NCBI RefSeq assembly: GCF_026230105.1
Contig: NC_079483.1
Span: 2,349,312 to 2,413,311, forward strand
DNA: 64,000 nucleotides
DNA from: Diorhabda sublineata
Lineage: Eukaryota > Arthropoda > Insecta > Coleoptera > Chrysomelidae
Direction of reading: 5' to 3'
Numbering within the stretch: the first letter of the stretch is position 1; every line of letters starts with the position of its first letter. A model generated the notes under the pieces. It did no database searches. It saw only the letters and a program-made list of their open reading frames with translations, and had not been told where the DNA came from. This document shows, piece after piece, positions 14,805-27,744 of the stretch. Made by a program: the position numbers and the translations under genes.

Positions 14805-16545
14805 GTGGATATTAATCGACGATATCTGACAAAGTTAGATGCAAACTCACTCAAATATATGAGAAATGTTGAAATTCGACTTCAAATTAGGAAGATAGAT
14901 TTTGAAAATTTTCAATCAACACAAAGTGACAGTCGACCTCAGAGGGCTTCAGTGGATATTAATCGACGATATCTCACAAAGTTAGATGCAAACTCACTCG
15001 AATATATGAGAAATGTTGAAATTCGACTTCAAATTAGGAAGATAGACATTGAAAATTTTCAATCAACACAAAGTGACAGTCGACCACAATGGGCTTCAGT
15101 GGATGTTAATTGACGATATCCGACAAAGTAAGATGCAAACTCACTCAAATATATGAGAAATCTTGGAACTCGACTTCAAATTAGGAAGATAGACTTTGAA
15201 AATAATCAATCAACACAAAGTGACAGTCGACCTCAATGGGCTTCAGTGGATGTTAATCGACGATATCTCACAAAGTTAGATGCAAACTCACTCAAATATA
15301 TGAGAAATGTTGAAATTCGACTTCAAATAAGGAAGATAGACATTAAAAATTTTCAATCAACACAAAGTGACAGTCGACCACAATGGGCTTCAGTGGATGT
15401 TAATTGACGATATCCGACAAAGTTAGATGCAAACTCACTCGAATATATTATAAATGTTGAAACTCGACTTCAAATTAGGAAGATAGACTTTGAAAATTTT
15501 CAATCAACACAAAGTGACAGTCGACCTCAATGGGCTTCAGTGGATATTAATCGACGATATCTGACAAAGTTAGATGCAAACTCACTCAAATATATGAGAA
15601 ATGTTGAAATTCGACTTCAAATTAGGAAGATGGATTTTGAAAATTTTCAATCAACACAAAGTGACAGTCGACCTCAGAGGGCTTCAGTGGATATTAATCG
15701 ACGATATCTCACAAAGTTAGATGCAAACTCACTCGAATATATGAGAAATGTTGAAATTCGACTTCAAATTAGGAAGATAGACATTGAAAATTTTCAATCA
15801 ACACAAAGTGACAGTCGACCACAATGGGCTTCAGTGGATGTTAATTGACGATATCCGACAAAGTAAGATGCAAACTCACTCAAATATATGAGAAATCTTG
15901 GAACTCGACTTCAAATTAGGAAGATAGACTTTGAAAATAATCAATCAACACAAAGTGACAGTCGACCTCAATGGGCTTCAGTGGATGTTAATCGACGATA
16001 TCTCACAAAGTTAGATGCAAACTCACTCAAATATATGAGAAATGTTGAAATTCGACTTCAAATAAGGAAGATAGACATTAAAAATTTTCAATCAACACAA
16101 AGTGACAGTCGACCACAATGGGCTTCAGTGGATGTTAATTGACGATATCCGACAAAGTTAGATGCAAACTCACTCGAATATATTATAAATGTTGAAACTC
16201 GACTTCAAATTAGGAAGATAGACTTTGAAAATTTTCAATCAACACAAAGTGACAGTCGACCTCAATGGGCTTCAGTGGATATTAATCGACGATATCTGAC
16301 AAAGTTAGATGCAAACTCACTCAAATATATGAGAAATGTTGAAATTCGACTTCAAATTAGGAAGATGGATTTTGAAAATTTTCAATCAACACAAAGTGAC
16401 AGTCGACCTCAGAGGGCTTCAGTGGATATTAATCGACGATATCTCACAAAGTTAGATGCAAACTCACTCGAATATATGAGAAATGTTGAAATTCGACTTC
16501 AAATTAGGAAGATAGACATTGAAAATTTTCAATCAACACAAAGTG
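14805..16545 (+). repeat. 735-bp (5-mer) higher-order repeat, about 2.4 copies
   Basis: Copies start at 14,805, 15,540 and 16,275, exactly 735 bp (5 x 147) apart. The second and third share AAGATGGATTTTG, where the first has AAGATAGATTTTG. All full copies contain CTTGGAACTCG and ACATTAAAAATTTTC markers. The third copy runs to about 16,545, then switches to the short-junction class. This is the cleanest short-period HOR in the left half. Confidence 0.88.
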
Positions 16546-19500
16546 ACAGTCGACCTCAATGGGCTTCAGTGGATGTTAGACGACTTATCTGACAAAGTAA
16601 CATGCAAACTCACTCAAATATATGAGAAATCTTGAAACTCGACTTCAAATTAGGAAGATAGACTTTGAAAATAATCAATCAACACAAAGTGACAGTCGAC
16701 CTCAATGGGCTTCAGTGGATGTTAGACGACTTATCTGACAAAGTTAGATGCAAACTCACTCGAATATATAAGAAATGTTGAAACTCGACTTCAAATTAGG
16801 AAGATAGACTTTGAAAATTTTCAGACAACACAAAGTGACAGTCGACCTCAATGGGCTTCAGTGGATGTTAGACGACTTATCTGACAAAGTTAGATGCAAA
16901 CTCACTCAAATATATGAGAAATGTTGGAATTCGACTTCAAATTAGGAAGATAGACTTTGAAAATTTTTAATCATTACTAAGTGACAGTTGACCTCAATGG
17001 GCTTTAATGGATGTTAGTCGAATATATCTGACAAAGTTGGATGCAAACTCACTCAAATATATGAGAAATGTTGAAATTCGACTTCAAATTAGGAAGATAG
17101 ACTTTGAAAATTTTCAATCAACACAAAGTGACAGTCGACCTCAGAGGGCTTCAGTGGATGTTATTCGACGATATCTCACAAAGTTAGATGCAAACTCACT
17201 CAGATATATAAGGAATGTTGAAATTCGACTTCAAATTAGGAAGATAGACTTTGAAAATTTTCAATCAACACAAAGTGACAGTCGACCTCAGAGGGCTTCA
17301 GTGGATGTTAATCGACGATATCTCACAAAGTTAGATGCAAACTCACTCAAATATATGAGAAATGTTGAAATTCGACTTCAAATTAGGAAGATAGACTTTG
17401 AAAATTTTCAATCAACACAAAGTGACAGTCGACCTCAGAGGGCTTCAGTGGATGTTAATCGACGATATCTCACAAAGTTAGATGCAAACTCACTCAAATA
17501 TATGAGAAATGTTGAAATTCGACTTCAAATAAGGAAGATAGACATTGAAAATTTTCAATCAACACAAAGTGACAGTCGACCACAATGGGCTTCAGTGGAT
17601 GTTAATTGACGATATCCGACAAAGTTAGATGCAAACTCACTCGAATATATTATAAATGTTGAAACTCGACTTCACATTAGGAAGATAGACTTTGAAAATT
17701 TTCAATCAACACAAAGTGACAGTCGACCTCAATGGGCTTCAGTGGATGTTAATCGACGATATCTGACAAAGTTAGATGCAAACTCACTCAAATATATGAG
17801 AAATGTTGATATTCGACTTCAAATTAGGAAGATAGACATTGAAAATTTTCAATCAACAGAAAGTGACAGTCGACCACAATGGGCTTCAGTGGATGTTAAT
17901 TGACGATATCCGACAAAGTTAGATGCAAACTCACTCGAATATATGAGAAATGTTGAAATTCGACTCCAAATTAGGAAGATAGACTTTGAAAATTTTCAAT
18001 CAACACAAAGTGACAGTCGACCTCAATGGGCTTCAGTGGATATTAATCGACGATATCTGACAAAGTTAGATGCAAACTCACTCAAATATATGAGAAATGT
18101 TGAAATTCGACTTCAAATTAGGAAGATAGATTTTGAAAATTTTCAATCAACACAAAGTGACAGTCGACCTCAGAGGGCTTCAGTGGATATTAATCGACGA
18201 TATCTCACAAAGTTAGATGCAAACTCACTCGAATATATGAGAAATGTTGAAATTCGACTTCAAATTAGGAAGATAGACATTGAAAATTTTCAATCAACAC
18301 AAAGTGACAGTCGACCTCAATGGGCTTCATTGGATGTTAGACGACTTATCTGACAAAGTAAGATGCAAACTCACTCAAATATATGAGAAATCTTGAAACT
18401 CGACTTCAAATTAGGAAGATAGACATTGAAAATAATCAATCAACACAAAGTGACAGTCGACCTCAATGGGCTTCAGTGGATATTAGACGACTTATCTGAC
18501 AAAGTTAGATGCAAACTCACTCAAATATATGAGAAATGTTGAAATTCGACTTCAAATTAGGAAGATAGACATTGAAAATTTTCAATCAACACAAAGTGAC
18601 AGTCGACCTCAATGGGCTTCAGTGGACGTTAATTGACGATATCTGACAAAGTTAGATGCAAACTCACTCGAATATATTATAAATGTTGAAACTCGACTTC
18701 AAATTAGGAAGATAGACTTTGAAAATTTTCAATCAACACAAAGTGACAGTCGACCTCAATGGGCTTCATTGGATATTAATCGAGGATATCTGACAAAGTT
18801 AGATGCAAACTCACTCAAATATATGAGAAATGTTGAAATTCGACTTCAAATTAGGAAGATAGATTTTGAAAATTTTCAATCAACACAAAGTGACAGTCGA
18901 CCTCAGAGGGCTTCAGTGGATGTTAATCGACGATATCTCACAAAGTTAGATGCAAACTCACTCAAATATATGAGAAATGTTGAAATTCGACTTCAAATAA
19001 GGAAGATAGACATTGAAAATTTTCAATCAACACAAAGTGACAGTCGACCACAATGGGCTTCAGTGGATGTTATTTGACGATATCCGACAAAGTTAGATGC
19101 AAACTCACTCGAATATATGAGAAATGTTGAAATTCGACTTCAAATTAGGAAGATAGACATTGAAAATTTTCAATCAACACAAAGTGACAGTCGACCACAA
19201 TGGGCTTCAGTGGATGTTAGACGACTTATCTGACAAAGTAAGATGCAAACTCACTCAAATATATGAGAAATCTTGAAACTCGACTTCAAATTAGGAAGAT
19301 AGACTTTGAAAATAATCAATCAACACAAAGTGACAGTCGACCTCAATGGGCTTCAGTGGATGTTAGACGACTTATCTGACAAAGTTAGATGCAAACTCAC
19401 TCGAATATATAAGAAATGTTGAAACTCGACTTCAAATTAGGAAGATAGACTTTGAAAATTTTCAGACAACACAAAGTGACAGTCGACCTCAATGGGCTTC

Positions 19501-21929
19501 AGTGGATGTTAGACGACTTATCTGACAAAGTTAGATGCAAACTCACTCAAATATATGAGAAATGTTGGAATTCGACTTCAAATTAGGAAGATAGACTTTG
19601 AAAATTTTTAATCATTACTAAGTGACAGTTGACCTCAATGGGCTTTAATGGATGTTAGTCGAATATATCTGACAAAGTTGGATGCAAACTCACTCAAATA
19701 TATGGGAAATGTTGAAATTCGACTTCAAATTAGGAAGATAGACTTTGAAAATTTTCAATCAACACAAAGTGACAGTCGACCTCAGAGGGCTTTAGTGGAT
19801 GTTAATCGACGATATCTCACAAAGTAAGATGCAAACTCACTCAGATATATAAGGAATGTTGAAATTCGACTTCAAATTAGGAAGATAGACTTTGAAAATT
19901 TTCAATCAACACAAAGTGACAGTCGACCTCAGAGGGCTTCAGTGGATGTTAATCGACGATATCTCACAAAGTTAGATGCAATCTCACTCAAATATATGAG
20001 AAATGTTGAAATTCGACTTCAAATAAGGAAGATAGACATTGAAAATTTTCAATCAACACAAAGTGACAGTCGACCACAATGGGCTTCAGTGGATGTTAAT
20101 TGACGATATCCGACAAAGTTAGATGCAAACTCACTCGAATATATGAGAAATGTTGAAATTCGACTTCAAATTAGGAAGATAGACATTGAAAATTTTCAAT
20201 CAACACAAAGTGACAGTCGACCTCAATGGGCTTCATTGGATGTTAGACGACTTATCTGACAAAGTAAGATGCAAACTCACTCAAATATATGAGAAATCTT
20301 GTAACTCGACTTCAAATTAGGAAGATAGACATTGAAAATAATCAATCAACACAAAGTGACAGTCGACCTCAATGGGCTTCAGTGGATATTAGACGACTTA
20401 TCTGACAAAGTTAGATACAAACTCACTCGAATATATAAGAAATGTTGAAACTCGACTTCAAATTAGGAAGATAGACTTTGAAAATTTTCAATCAACACAA
20501 AGTGACAGTCGACCTCAATGGGCTTCAGTGGATGTTAGACGACTTATCTGACAAAGTTAGATGCAAACTCACTCAAATATATGAGAAATGTTGAAATTCG
20601 ACTTCAAATTAGGAAGATAGACATTGAAAATTTTCAATCAACACAAAGTGACAGTCGACCTCAATGGGCTTCAGTGGACGTTAATTGACGATATCTGACA
20701 AAGTTAGATGCAAACTCACTCGAATATATTATAAATGTTGAAACTCGACTTCAAATTAGGAAGATAGACTTTGAAAATTTTCAATCAACACAAAGTGACA
20801 GTCGACCTCAATGGGCTTCATTGGATATTAATCGACGATATCTGACAAAGTTAGATGCAAACTCACTCAAATATATGAGAAATGTTGAAATTCGACTTCA
20901 AATTAGGAAGATAGATTTTGAAAATTTTCAATCAACACAAAGTGACAGTCGACCTCAGAGGGCTTCAGTGGATGTTAATCGACGATATCTCACAAAGTTA
21001 GATGCAAACTCACTCAAATATATGAGAAATGTTGAAATTCGACTTCAAATAAGGAAGATAGACATTGAAAATTTTCAATCAACACAAAGTGACAGTCGAC
21101 CACAATGGGCTTCAGTGGATGTTATTTGACGATATCCGACAAAGTTAGATGCAAACTCACTCGAATATATGAGAAATGTTGAAATTCGACTTCAAATTAG
21201 GAAGATAGTCATTGAAAATTTTCAATCAACACAAAGTGACAGTCGACCACAATGGGCTTCAGTGGATGTTAGACGACTTATCTGACAAAGTAAGATGCAA
21301 ACTCACTCAAATATATGAGAAATCTTGAAACTCGACTTCAAATTAGGACGATAGACTTTGAAAATAATCAATCAACACAAAGTGACAGTCGACCTCAATG
21401 GGCTTCAGTGGATGTTAGACGACTTATCTGACAAAGTTAGATGCAAACTCACTCGAATATATAAGAAATGTTGAAACTCGACTTCAAATTAGGAAGATAG
21501 ACTTTGAAAATTTTTAATCATTACTAAGTGACAGTTGACCTCAATGGGCTTTAATGGATGTTAGTCGAATATATCTGACAAAGTTGGATGCAAACTCACT
21601 CAAATATATGGGAAATGTTGAAATTCGACTTCAAATTAGGAAGATAGACTTTGAAAATTTTCAATCAACACAAAGTGACAGTCGACCTCAGAGGGCTTCA
21701 GTGGATGTTAATCGACGATATCTCACAAAGTTAGATGCAAACTCACTCAGATATATAAGGAATGTTGAAATTCGACTTCAAATTAGGAAGATAGACTTTG
21801 AAAATTTTCAATCAACACAAAGTGACAGTCGACCTCAGAGGGCTTCAGTGGATGTTAATCGACGATATCTCACAAAGTTAGATGCAAACTCACTCAAATA
21901 TATGAGAAATGTTGAAATTCGACTTCAAA

Positions 21930-24270
21930 TTAGGAAGATAGACATTGAAAATTTTCAATCAACACAAAGTGACAGTCGACCTCAATGGGCTTCAGTGGAT
22001 GTTAATTGACGATATCTGAAAAAGTTAGATGCAAACTCACTCGAATATATTATAAATGTTGAAACTCGACTTCAAATTAGGAAGATAGACTTTGAAAATT
22101 TTCAATCAACACTTAGTGACAGTCGACCTCAATGGGCTTCAGTGGATGTTAATCGACGATATCTGACAAAGTTAGATGCAAACTCACTCAATTATATGAG
22201 AAATGTTGAAATTCGACTTCAAATTAGGAAGATAGACTTTGAAAATTTTCAATCAACACAAAGTGACAGTCGACCTCAGAGGGCTTCAGTGGATGTTAAT
22301 CGACGATATCTCACAAAGTTAGATGCAAACTCACTCAAATATATGAGAAATGTTGAAATTCGACTTCAAATAAGGAAGATAGACATTGAAAATTTTCAAT
22401 CAACACAAAGTGACAGTCGACCACAATGGGCTTCAGTGGATGTTAATTGACGATATCCGACAAAGTTAGATGCAAACTCACTCGAATATATGAGAAATGT
22501 TGAAATTCGACTTCAAATTAGGAAGATAGACATTGAAAATTTTCAATCAACACAAAGTGACAGTCGACCTCAATGGGCTTCAGTGGATGTTAGACGACTT
22601 ATCTGACAAAGTAAGATGCGAACTCACTCAAATATATGAGAAATGTTGAAACTCGACTTTAAATTAGGAAGATAGACTTTGAAAATAATCAATCAACACA
22701 AAGTGACAGTCGACCTCAATGGGCTTCAGTGGATGTTAGACGACTTATCTGACAAAGTTAGATACAAACTCACTCGAATATATAAGAAATGTTGAAACTC
22801 GACTTCAAATTAGGAAGATAGACATTGAAAATTTTCAATCAACACAAAGTGACAGTCGACCTCAATGGGCTTCAGTGGACGTTAATTGACGATATCTGAC
22901 AAAGTTAGATGCAAACTCACTCGAATATATTATAAATGTTGAAACTCGACTTCAAATTAGGAAGATAGACTTTGAAAATTTTCAATCAACACAAAGTGAC
23001 AGTCGACCTCAATGGGCTTCATTGGATATTAATCGACGATATCTGACAAAGTTAGATGCAAACTCACTCAAATATATGAGAAATGTTGAAATTCGACTTC
23101 AAATTAGGAAGATAGATTTTGAAAATTTTCAATCAACACAAAGTGACAGTCGACCTCAGAGGGCTTCAGTGGATGTTAATCGACGATATCTCACAAAGTT
23201 AGATGCAAACTCACTCAAATATATGAGAAATGTTGAAATTCGACTTCAAATTAGGAAGATAGATTTTGAAAATTTTCAATCAACACAAAGTGACAGTCGA
23301 CCTCAGAGGGCTTCAGTGGATGTTAATCGACGATATCTCACAAAGTTAGATGCAAACTCACTCAAATATATGAGAAATGTTGAAATTCGACTTCAAATAA
23401 GGAAGATAGACATTGAAAATTTTCAATCAACACAAAGTGACAGTCGACCTCAATGGGCTTCAGTGGATGTTAATTGACGATATCTGAAAAAGTTAGATGC
23501 AAACTCACTCGAATATATTATAAATGTTGAAACTCGACTTCAAATTAGGAAGATAGACTTTGAAAATTTTCAATCAACACTTAGTGACAGTCGACCTCAA
23601 TGGGCTTCAGTGGATGTTAATCGACGATATCTGACAAAGTTAGATGCAAACTCACTCAATTATATGAGAAATGTTGAAATTCGACTTCAAATTAGGAAGA
23701 TAGACTTTGAAAATTTTCAATCAACACAAAGTGACAGTCGACCTCAGAGGGCTTCAGTGGATGTTAATCGACGATATCTCACAAAGTTAGATGCAAACTC
23801 ACTCAAATATATGAGAAATGTTGAAATTCGACTTCAAATAAGGAAGATAGACATTGAAAATTTTCAATCAACACAAAGTGACAGTCGACCACAATGGGCT
23901 TCAGTGGATGTTAATTGACGATATCCGACAAAGTTAGATGCAAACTCACTCGAATATATGAGAAATGTTGAAATTCGACTTCAAATTAGGAAGATAGACA
24001 TTGAAAATTTTCAATCAACACAAAGTGACAGTCGACCTCAATGGGCTTCAGTGGATGTTAGACGACTTATCTGACAAAGTAAGATGCGAACTCACTCAAA
24101 TATATGAGAAATGTTGAAACTCGACTTTAAATTAGGAAGATAGACTTTGAAAATAATCAATCAACACAAAGTGACAGTCGACCTCAATGGGCTTCAGTGG
24201 ATGTTAGACGACTTATCTGACAAAGTTAGATACAAACTCACTCGAATATATAAGAAATGTTGAAACTCGA
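21930..24270 (+). repeat. 1,468-bp (10-mer) tandem duplication
   Basis: Sequence from about 21,930 to 22,802 is repeated at 23,398-24,270 with a constant 1,468-bp offset. Shared rare markers include AACACTTAGTGAC, CTCAATTATATGAG, AAGATGCGAACTC and GTTAGATACAAAC. After 22,802 the first copy skips a monomer that the second retains. Confidence 0.85.
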
Positions 24271-24346
24271 CTTCAAATTAGGAAGATAGACTTTGAAAAT
24301 TTTCAATCAACACAAAGTGACAGTCGACCTCAATGGGCTTCAGTGG

Positions 24347-26292
24347 ATGTTAGACGACTTATCTGACAAAGTTAGATGCAAACTCACTCAAATATATGAG
24401 AAATGTTGAAATTCGACTTCAAATTAGGAAGATAGACATTGAAAATTTTCAATCAACACAAAGTGACAGTCGACCTCAATGGGCTTCAGTGGACGTTAAT
24501 TGACGATATCTGACAAAGTTAGATGCAAACTCACTCGAATATATTATAAATGTTGAAACTCGACTTCAAATTAGGAAGATAGACTTTGAAAATTTTCAAT
24601 CAACACAAAGTGACAGTCGACCTCAATGGGCTTCATTGGATATTAATCGACGATATCTGACAAAGTTAGATGCAAACTCACTCAAATATATGAGAAATGT
24701 TGAAATTCGACTTCAAATTAGGAAGATAGATTTTGAAAATTTTCAATCAACACAAAGTGACAGTCGACCTCAGAGGGCTTCAGTGGATGTTAATCGACGA
24801 TATCTCACAAAGTTAGATGCAAACTCACTCAAATATATGAGAAATGTTGAAATTCGACTTCAAATAAGGAAGATAGACATTGAAAATTTTCAATCAACAC
24901 AAAGTGACAGTCGACCACAATGGGCTTCAGTGGATGTTATTTGACGATATCCGACAAAGTTAGATGCAAACTCACTCGAATATATGAGAAATGTTGAAAT
25001 TCGACTTCAAATTAGGAAGATAGACATTGAAAATTTTCAATCAACACAAAGTGACAGTCGACCACAATGGGCTTCAGTGGATGTTAGACGACTTATCTGA
25101 CAAAGTAAGATGCAAACTCACTCAAATATATGAGAAATCTTGAAACTCGACTCCAAATTAGGAAGATAGACTTTGAAAATAATCAATCAACACAAAGTGA
25201 CAGTCGACCTCAATGGGCTTCAGTGGATGTTAGACGACATATCTGACAAAGTTAGATGCAAACTCACTCGAATATATAAGAAATGTTGAAACTCGACTTC
25301 AAATTAGGAAGATAGACTTTGAAAATTTTCAGACAACACAAAGTGACAGTCGACCTCAATGGGCTTCAGTGGATGTTAGACGACTTATCTGACAAAGTTA
25401 GATGCAAACTCACTCAAATATATGAGAAATGTTGGAATTCGACTTCAAATTAGGAAGATAGACTTTGAAAATTTTTAATCATTACTAAGTGACAGTTGAC
25501 CTCAATGGGCTTTAATGGATGTTAGTCGAATATATCTGACAAAGTTGGATGCAAACTCACTCAAATATATGGGAAATGTTGAAATTCGACTTCAAATTAG
25601 GAAGATAGACTTTGAAAATTTTCAATCAACACAAAGTGACAGTCGACCTCAGAGGGCTTCAGTGGATGTTAATCGACGATATCTCACAAAGTTAGATGCA
25701 AACTCACTCAGATATATAAGGAATGTTGAAATTCGACTTCAAATTAGGAAGATAGACTTTGAAAATTTTCAATCAACACAAAGTGACAGTCGACCTCAGA
25801 GGGCTTCAGTGGATGTTAATCGACGATATCTCACAAAGTTAGATGCAAACTCACTCAAATATATGAGAAATGTTGAAATTCGACTTCAAATTAGGAAGAT
25901 AGACATTGAAAATTTTCAATCAACACAAAGTGACAGTCGACCTCAATGGGCTTCAGTGGATGTTAATTGACGATATCTGAAAAAGTTAGATGCAAACTCA
26001 CTCGAATATATTATAAATGTTGAAACTCGACTTCAAATTAGGAAGATAGACTTTGAAAATTTTCAATCAACACTTAGTGACAGTCGACCTCAATGGGCTT
26101 CAGTGGATGTTAATCGACGATATCTGACAAAGTTAGATGCAAACTCACTCAAATATATGAGAAATGTTGAAATTCGACTTCAAATTAGGAAGATAGACTT
26201 TGAAAATTTTCAATCAACACAAAGTGACAGTCGACCTCAGAGGGCTTCAGTGGATGTTAATCGACGATATCTCACAAAGTTAGATGCAAACT
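24347..26292 (+). repeat. Duplicated block, copy 2 (partner 11,580-13,525)
   Basis: This is the partner of the block at 11,580-13,525, offset 12,767 bp. Agreement begins after the monomer at about 24,240, which here is of the CTCGAATATATAAG class and in copy 1 is CTCAGTCAAATATATGAG. It ends where copy 2 switches to CTCAGTTATATAAGG near 26,294. Confidence 0.8.
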
Positions 26293-27450
26293 CACTCAGT
26301 TATATAAGGAATGTTGAAATTCGACTTCAAATTAGGAAGGTAGACTTTGAAAATTTTCAATCAACACAAAGTGACAGTCGGCCTCAGAGAGCTTCAGTGG
26401 ATGCTAATCGACGATATCTCACAAAGTTAGATGCAAACTCACTCAAATATATGAGAAATGTTGAAATTCGACTTCAAATTAGGAAGATAGACATTGAAAA
26501 TTTTCAATCAACACAAAGTGACAGTCGACCTCAATGGGCTTCAGTGGATGTTAATTGACGATATCCGACAAATTTAGATGCAAACTCACTCGAATATATG
26601 ATAAATGTTGAAATTCGACTTCAAATTAGGAAGATAGACATTGAAAATTTTCATACAACACATAGTGACAGTCGACCTCAATGGGCTTCAGTGGATGTTA
26701 GACGACTTATCTGACAAAGTTAGATGCAAACTCACTCGAATATATAAGAAATGTTGAAAGTCGACTTCAAATTAGGAAGATAGACTTTGAAAATTTTCAA
26801 TCAACAAGAAGTGACAGTCGACCTCAATGGGCTTCAGTGGATGTTAGACGACTTATCTGACAAAGTTAGATGCAAACTCACTCAAATATATGAGAAATGT
26901 TGAAATTCGACTTCAAATTAGGAAGATAGACATTGAAAATTTTCAATCAACACAAAGTGACAGTCGACCTCAGAGGGTTTCAGTGGATGTTAATCGACGA
27001 TATCTCACAAAGTTAGATGCAAACTCACTCAAATATATGAGAAATGTTGAAATTCGACTTCAAATTAGGAAGATAGACTTTGAAAATTTTTAATCATTAC
27101 TAAGTGACAGTTGACCTCAATGGGCTTTAATGGATGTTAGTCGAATATATCTGACAAAGTTGGATGCAAACTCACTCAAATATATGAGAAATGTTGAAAC
27201 TCGACTTCAAATTAGGAAGATAGACTTTGAAAATAATCAATCAACACAAAGTGACAGTCGACCTCAATGGGCTTCAGTGGATGTTAATTGACGATATCTG
27301 ACAAAGTTAGATGCAAACACACTCGAATATATAAGAAATGTTGAAACTCGACTTCAAATTAGGAAGATAGACTTTGAAAATAATCAATCAACACAAAGTG
27401 ACAGTCGACCTCAATGGGCTTCAGTGGATGTTAATTGACGATATCTGACA
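26200..27450 (+). repeat. Block recurring at offsets 2,787 and 6,306 bp
   Basis: The rare monomer CTCAGTTATATAAGGAATG at about 26,294, the TTTTCATACAACACA copy, the CAACAAGAAGTGAC copy, the GAGGGTTTCAGTGG copy and the divergent marker monomer occur here in a fixed order. The same order appears from about 29,081 and again from about 32,600. Its copy at 27,087 lies 2,787 bp before 29,874 and 6,306 bp before 33,393. Confidence 0.78.
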
Positions 27451-27744
27451 AAGTTAGATGCAAACACCCTCGAATATATAAGAAATGTTGAAACTCGACT
27501 TCAAATTAGGAAGATAGACATTGAAAATTTTCAATCAACACAAAGTGACAGTCGACCTCAATGGGCTTCAGTGGATGTTAGACGACTTATCTGACAAAGT
27601 AAGATGCAAACTCACTCAAATATATGAGAAATGTTGAAACTCGACTTCAAATAAGGAAGATAGACTTTGAAAATTTTCAATCAACACAAAGTGACAGTCG
27701 ACCTCAGAGGGCTTCAGTGGATGTTAATCGACGATATCTCACAA

